A stretch of DNA of 64,000 bases from Bacteroidaceae bacterium (lineage in GTDB: Bacteria > Bacteroidota > Bacteroidia > Bacteroidales > Barnesiellaceae_A): assembly GCA_017410245.1 (NCBI GenBank), contig JAFQRE010000022.1:1-64000 (forward strand), in the 5' to 3' direction. A program made the position numbers and the translations under genes. The notes beneath the pieces are model-generated. The model made no database searches, was not told where the DNA came from, and saw nothing but the letters and a program-made list of their open reading frames with translations. Positions 60,668 through 64,000 of the stretch are shown piece after piece (the first letter of the stretch is position 1; every line of letters starts with the position of its first letter).

Positions 60668-62455
60668 TTATTCGCCTTTAGCCATTTTCTCTTTGAGAGC
60701 AGCCAAAGCGTCGATATCACCAAGAGTAGTTTTCTCTACAGCGGGCATAGCTACCTCTTCTGCAGGTTTAGCTTTCTTAGCGGGACGTTTTGCAGCAGCT
60801 TCTTTCTTCACTTCGGCCTTAGCTTCATCTTCGTAGATGCGGCTGTGAGAGAGAATGATGCGTTTTGTCTCTTTGTTGAACTCGATAACCTTGAAGTCGA
60901 GTGTCTCTTTTACTTGAGCTTGAGAACCATCTTGCTTAACGAGGTGCTTGGGAGTAGCAAAACCTTCAACACCCTCGGGCAAAGCAACTACAGCACCACG
61001 CTCGAGCATCTCTTCGATAGTACCTTGGTGGATAGTGTCAACTTTGTAGATTTCCTCAAATTTATCCCAAGGATTGCTTTCGAGTTGTTTGTGACCGAGG
61101 CTGAGGCGACGGTTTTCTTTGTCTATCTCAAGAACTTGAACTTCGATGGGAGCACCGATTTGAGTAAACTCAGAGGGGTGTTTGATTTTCTTAGTCCAAG
61201 AGAGGTCGCTGATGTGAATCAAACCATCTACACCTTCTTCGATTTCTACGAACACACCGAAGTTAGTGAAGTTGCGCACCTTGGCAGCGTGGCGTGAGCC
61301 AACAGCATATTTAGTTTCGATGTTTTGCCAGGGATCGTCTTTGAGTTGTTTGATACCGAGTGACATCTTACGCTCCTCGCGGTCGAGAGTAAGAACAACA
61401 GCTTCTACATCGTCACCAACTTTCATGAAGTCTTGAGCGCTACGGAGGTGTTGTGACCAAGACATTTCTGAAACGTGGATAAGACCCTCAACACCGGGGA
61501 GGATTTCGATGAATGCACCATAGTCGGCCATAACGACAACCTTACCTTGTACTTTGTCACCAACTTTGAGGTCGGCGGGAAGAGCGTCCCAAGGATGGGG
61601 TTGGAGTTGTTTGAGACCGAGGGCGATGCGTTTCTTCTCCTCATCGTAGTCGATAACAACCACTTCGAGTTTTTGGTCGAGAGATACAACTTCCTCGGGG
61701 TGGTTTACGCGGCCCCAAGAGAGGTCGGTGATGTGGATAAGACCATCGATGCCACCGAGGTCGATGAACACACCGTAAGAAGTGATGTTCTTGACAGTAC
61801 CTGCCAATACAGAACCCTTTTGGAGGCTGGCGATGATTTCTTTCTTTTGAGCTTCGATTTCAGCCTCAATAAGAGCCTTGTGCGAAACAACAACGTTGCG
61901 ATATTCTTGGTTGATTTTAACAACTTTGAATTCCATAGTTTTGCCAACGAGGATATCGTAGTCGCGAATGGGCTTAACATCGATTTGTGAACCGGGGAGG
62001 AAAGCCTCTGTGCCACCAAATACCTCTACAATCATACCACCCTTAGTGCGGCATTTGATGTAACCGGTAATGATCTCGTTGTTTTCGAATGCAGCGTTTA
62101 CGCGCTCCCAAGAGTGAGCAACACGTGCTTTTTTGTGTGAGAGGATAAGTTGGCCTTTGCGGTCTTCTTGGCTCTCTACATATACTTCTACTTTATCGCC
62201 GATTTTCAAGTCGGGATTGTAACGGAACTCGCTCATAGGAATGATACCGTCCGATTTGTAACCGATGTTTACAACGACTTCGCGTTTGTTCATCGAGATG
62301 ATGGTACCTTCTTGTACCTCTTTGTCCTTGACAGCATTCAAGGTTTGGTTGTAAGCAGCCTCCAATTCCTCGCGGCTCTTACCACCGAAGACTTCGCCTT
62401 TTTCATAGGCTTCCCAGTCAAAGTTTTCTACCGGGCTTTTTACTTCTTCGCTCAT
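60668..62455 (-). CDS. rpsA: 30S ribosomal protein S1
   Basis: 595 aa. Six S1 RNA-binding domains in tandem (about 48-112, 125-195, 213-281, 298-366, 383-451, 470-535), each with a GxVxxIxxYGxFVDLG-type core (e.g. [58 protein letters not shown]). S1 binds mRNA leaders on the 30S subunit; in Bacteroidota, which rarely use Shine-Dalgarno sites, it may be especially important. The C-terminal tail is Lys/Ala/Glu-rich ([11 protein letters not shown]). Confidence 0.96.
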   Translation of the reverse strand: [595 protein letters not shown]

Positions 62456-62523
62456 TGTTAATAAATTAGTTTTTTGTTTGTGATTAATAAATTAGACATT
62501 ATATGGTCTGATAAAATCGGCTA

Positions 62524-62531
62524 CAAAGGTA
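62524..62531 (-). promoter_or_regulatory. -7 box for rpsA
   Basis: Minus-strand TACCTTTG; leader about 60 nt, A+T-rich, no obvious structure. Confidence 0.55.
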
Positions 62532-62609
62532 GTCATTTTTTTTGTAACAGCAAAATAAGGCGGATTTTTTAGCGCAAAATGCTGATTTTTGGTTGTTTGG
62601 CAACTTAGG

Positions 62610-63056
62610 CTATCGTTTTTTCTTGAAAAAATCTTGTATGAAGGCTGTGCATTCATCGGCTAATATGCCGGTTGTTACTTGAGTGCGGGGGTGAAGCGCA
62701 TTGGGTGCTATGCTACTATATCCGCGTCGAGGGTCGGAGGCTCCATATACAAGTCTCGATATTTGTGCCCAGCCTATTGCTCCTGCGCACATTGTGCAAG
62801 GCTCGAGGGTGACGTATAGGGTGCAGTCGGTAAGATATTTGCCTCCTATGTTGTTGGTGGCCGACGTGATGGCTTGCATCTCGGCATGCGCCGTCACATC
62901 ACATAGTGTCTCGGTGAGGTTATGTGCTCGTGCTATAATGCGATTTTGACACACTACTACTGCACCTACCGGTATCTCATCGGCTTGTGCAGCTTGTTGC
63001 GCCTCTTGCAGAGCCATGCGCATAAATCGTTCGTCAATATTCTCGTTTTGTTGCAT
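62610..63056 (-). CDS. tadA: tRNA adenosine(34) deaminase (TadA-like)
   Basis: 148 aa. Converts A34 to inosine in tRNA-Arg(ACG). Zinc site: His57-Ala-Glu59 (AHAEMQAI) and Cys87-x2-Cys90 (EPCTMCAGAI), with IPVGAVVV and the C-terminal RRGYSS segment as in TadA. Guanine or cytosine deaminases share the fold; the length and motifs favour TadA. It starts 14 nt after the manA stop, so the two are probably one transcript. Confidence 0.85.
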   Translation of the reverse strand: MQQNENIDERFMRMALQEAQQAAQADEIPVGAVVVCQNRIIARAHNLTETLCDVTAHAEMQAITSATNNIGGKYLTDCTLYVTLEPCTMCAGAIGWAQISRLVYGASDPRRGYSSIAPNALHPRTQVTTGILADECTAFIQDFFKKKR

Positions 63057-63070
63057 GCGATGACTATTCT

Positions 63071-64000
63071 TTAGGGTACATATACTTCAAGCAACTTGGC
63101 CTCGGCTGTAGGTGTGATGACTATATGCGATATGGCCGCCGGTACAAGACATGTTTCTCCCTGTTTGAGTGTTGTCGATGTGCCATCTTCGGTTGCAATG
63201 GTAACGGCTCCTTGCAAACACATATATACTACAAAAGAGTCGTGCTGTGCGACAGACCTTTGGCAAGGCGTGTCTAAGTGAAGCAATGCGGTTGTGAAGT
63301 ACTTGCAGTCTATTAATGATACTGCTTCATTGCGATGGGGACAATAAGCCGTTTTGAGGTCATCATACATCTTGAAGTCAATAGCTTCGCGAGCCATATC
63401 GGTGTGTAGTTCTCGGGGGTTACCTTCTTTGTCCTTACGGTTATAGTCGTATATGCGGTAGGTGATATTGGAGGTTTGCTGTATCTCGGCTACAAATACC
63501 CCCTTACCAATAGCATGTATGCGGCCCGATGGCAGATAAAAGACATCACCGGCTTGAACCTTGTGAAATTGTAGTACATCGGTGATGGTGTTGTTTGCAA
63601 CTCGGGTAGTATATTCGGCGGGAGTAATGGGGTGTGAAAATCCCGAGAAAAGTCCGCTATTGGGTTCGGCATCTATAACATACCACATCTCGGTCTTGCC
63701 AAATGAGTTGTGGCGTGTACGTGCCAACTCATCATCGGGGTGTACCTGTATAGAGAGGTTGTCGCAAGCATCGATAAACTTGATGAGGAGCGGAAAAGTT
63801 GTCCCAAAATGTTGGTGAACGTGGTTGCCCACCAAGCGTGCTCCATCGCGGGCTATCAGTTCTTGCAATGTCATACCAGCATCTTTGCCGTTGGCAACAA
63901 CCGATACGTCCCCTTCGACAGCCGAAATCTCCCAACTCTCACCCAGCTGTTCGTGGTCGAGTTGCTTGCCTTTGTACGCAGCAATCTTGCGGCCTCCCCA
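63071..64000 (-). CDS. manA: Mannose-6-phosphate isomerase, N-terminus cut by window edge
   Basis: The frame is open to the window edge: 309 residues are visible, starting WGGRKIAAYKGK, and about 12-16 N-terminal residues lie outside. An internal Met at 63874 is not the start. Class I PMI: zinc ligands in IQVHPDDELA (Gln, His), KTEMWYV (Glu) and LPSGRIHAIGKGV (His). It interconverts mannose 6-P and fructose 6-P, feeding GDP-mannose/fucose synthesis. The short C-terminal cupin ends in LEVYVP. Fragment is otherwise intact. Confidence 0.92.
   Translation of the reverse strand, partial: WGGRKIAAYKGKQLDHEQLGESWEISAVEGDVSVVANGKDAGMTLQELIARDGARLVGNHVHQHFGTTFPLLIKFIDACDNLSIQVHPDDELARTRHNSFGKTEMWYVIDAEPNSGLFSGFSHPITPAEYTTRVANNTITDVLQFHKVQAGDVFYLPSGRIHAIGKGVFVAEIQQTSNITYRIYDYNRKDKEGNPRELHTDMAREAIDFKMYDDLKTAYCPHRNEAVSLIDCKYFTTALLHLDTPCQRSVAQHDSFVVYMCLQGAVTIATEDGTSTTLKQGETCLVPAAISHIVITPTAEAKLLEVYVP

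Overview
The window is about 64 kb of chromosome from a member of the Bacteroidota, most likely order Bacteroidales. This rests on: repeated promoters with the Bacteroidota -7 box TAnnTTTG instead of sigma70 boxes; weak or absent Shine-Dalgarno sites with A-rich leaders; family-typical genes (PCMD, DUF6089, DUF6242, DUF4374, head-GIN/DUF2807, class III FBPase, BamA next to paired OmpH); and a TonB receptor with an N-terminal carboxypeptidase-regulatory domain. Genus cannot be fixed from sequence alone. Nearly all of it is core chromosome. I see no prophage, transposase, integrase, CRISPR array or rRNA operon.

Layout. 0.4-6.4 kb (+): PCMD protein, LD-carboxypeptidase, M28/glutaminyl-cyclase lipoprotein, SufE, LOG-family hydrolase, PduO-type adenosyltransferase, then two tandem head-GIN proteins. 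6.6-7.0 kb: tRNA-Gly, tRNA-Leu and a convergent tRNA-Pro. 7.2-8.4 kb: WG-repeat membrane protein. 8.4-22 kb (-): pnp; murI, S4-domain protein, metA, U32 protein; DUF6089, uppS, bamA, ompH, ompH (outer-membrane biogenesis); DUF6242 lipoprotein; ribD. 23-34.5 kb (+): prmC, recX, comF-like, acyltransferase, pyrE, SRPBCC protein, Rieske-like lipoprotein, fbp, priA, with two small (-) genes and an AraC regulator. 34.5-39.2 kb (-): asnS, an rluB-like pseudouridine synthase with a large RGG/Asn-rich N-terminus, purB. 39.3-41.7 kb (+): three identical tRNA-Val genes and glmS. 41.8-42.9 kb: an A+T-rich islet with two tiny membrane proteins, an XRE regulator and a 120-nt inverted repeat. 43-46 kb (-): rplM, rpsI, rpsB, tsf. 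46.2-48.2 kb (+): pdxB, YqgE-family, a 50-aa basic protein. 48.3-57.4 kb (-): M23/LysM peptidase, recG, ispD, then a three-gene locus matching the XusABC xenosiderophore-iron system in order and families. 57.5-64 kb: DMT transporter (+), then rplS, winged-helix protein, rnz, rpsA, tadA and a manA cut by the window end (all -).

The most notable unexplained signals are: (1) a repeated promoter module, palindrome AAGTAAACTT plus a conserved pyrimidine-rich spacer plus TATnTTTG, at four sites plus one degenerate copy, before an M28 lipoprotein, glmS, ispD and an unknown gene at the left edge; (2) the 41.8-42.75 kb islet; (3) the prion-like/RGG domain on a pseudouridine synthase, with disordered basic tails on other RNA-binding proteins here; (4) a 70-aa protein made almost entirely of 11-residue repeats; (5) a perfect 17-nt palindrome over the head-GIN promoter; (6) a Rieske-like lipoprotein with altered cluster ligands.

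All calls were made by reading the sequence; no database search was run. Family names come from motif recognition. Start sites were often moved downstream of the longest reading frame where a signal peptide, family start or promoter position argued for it.
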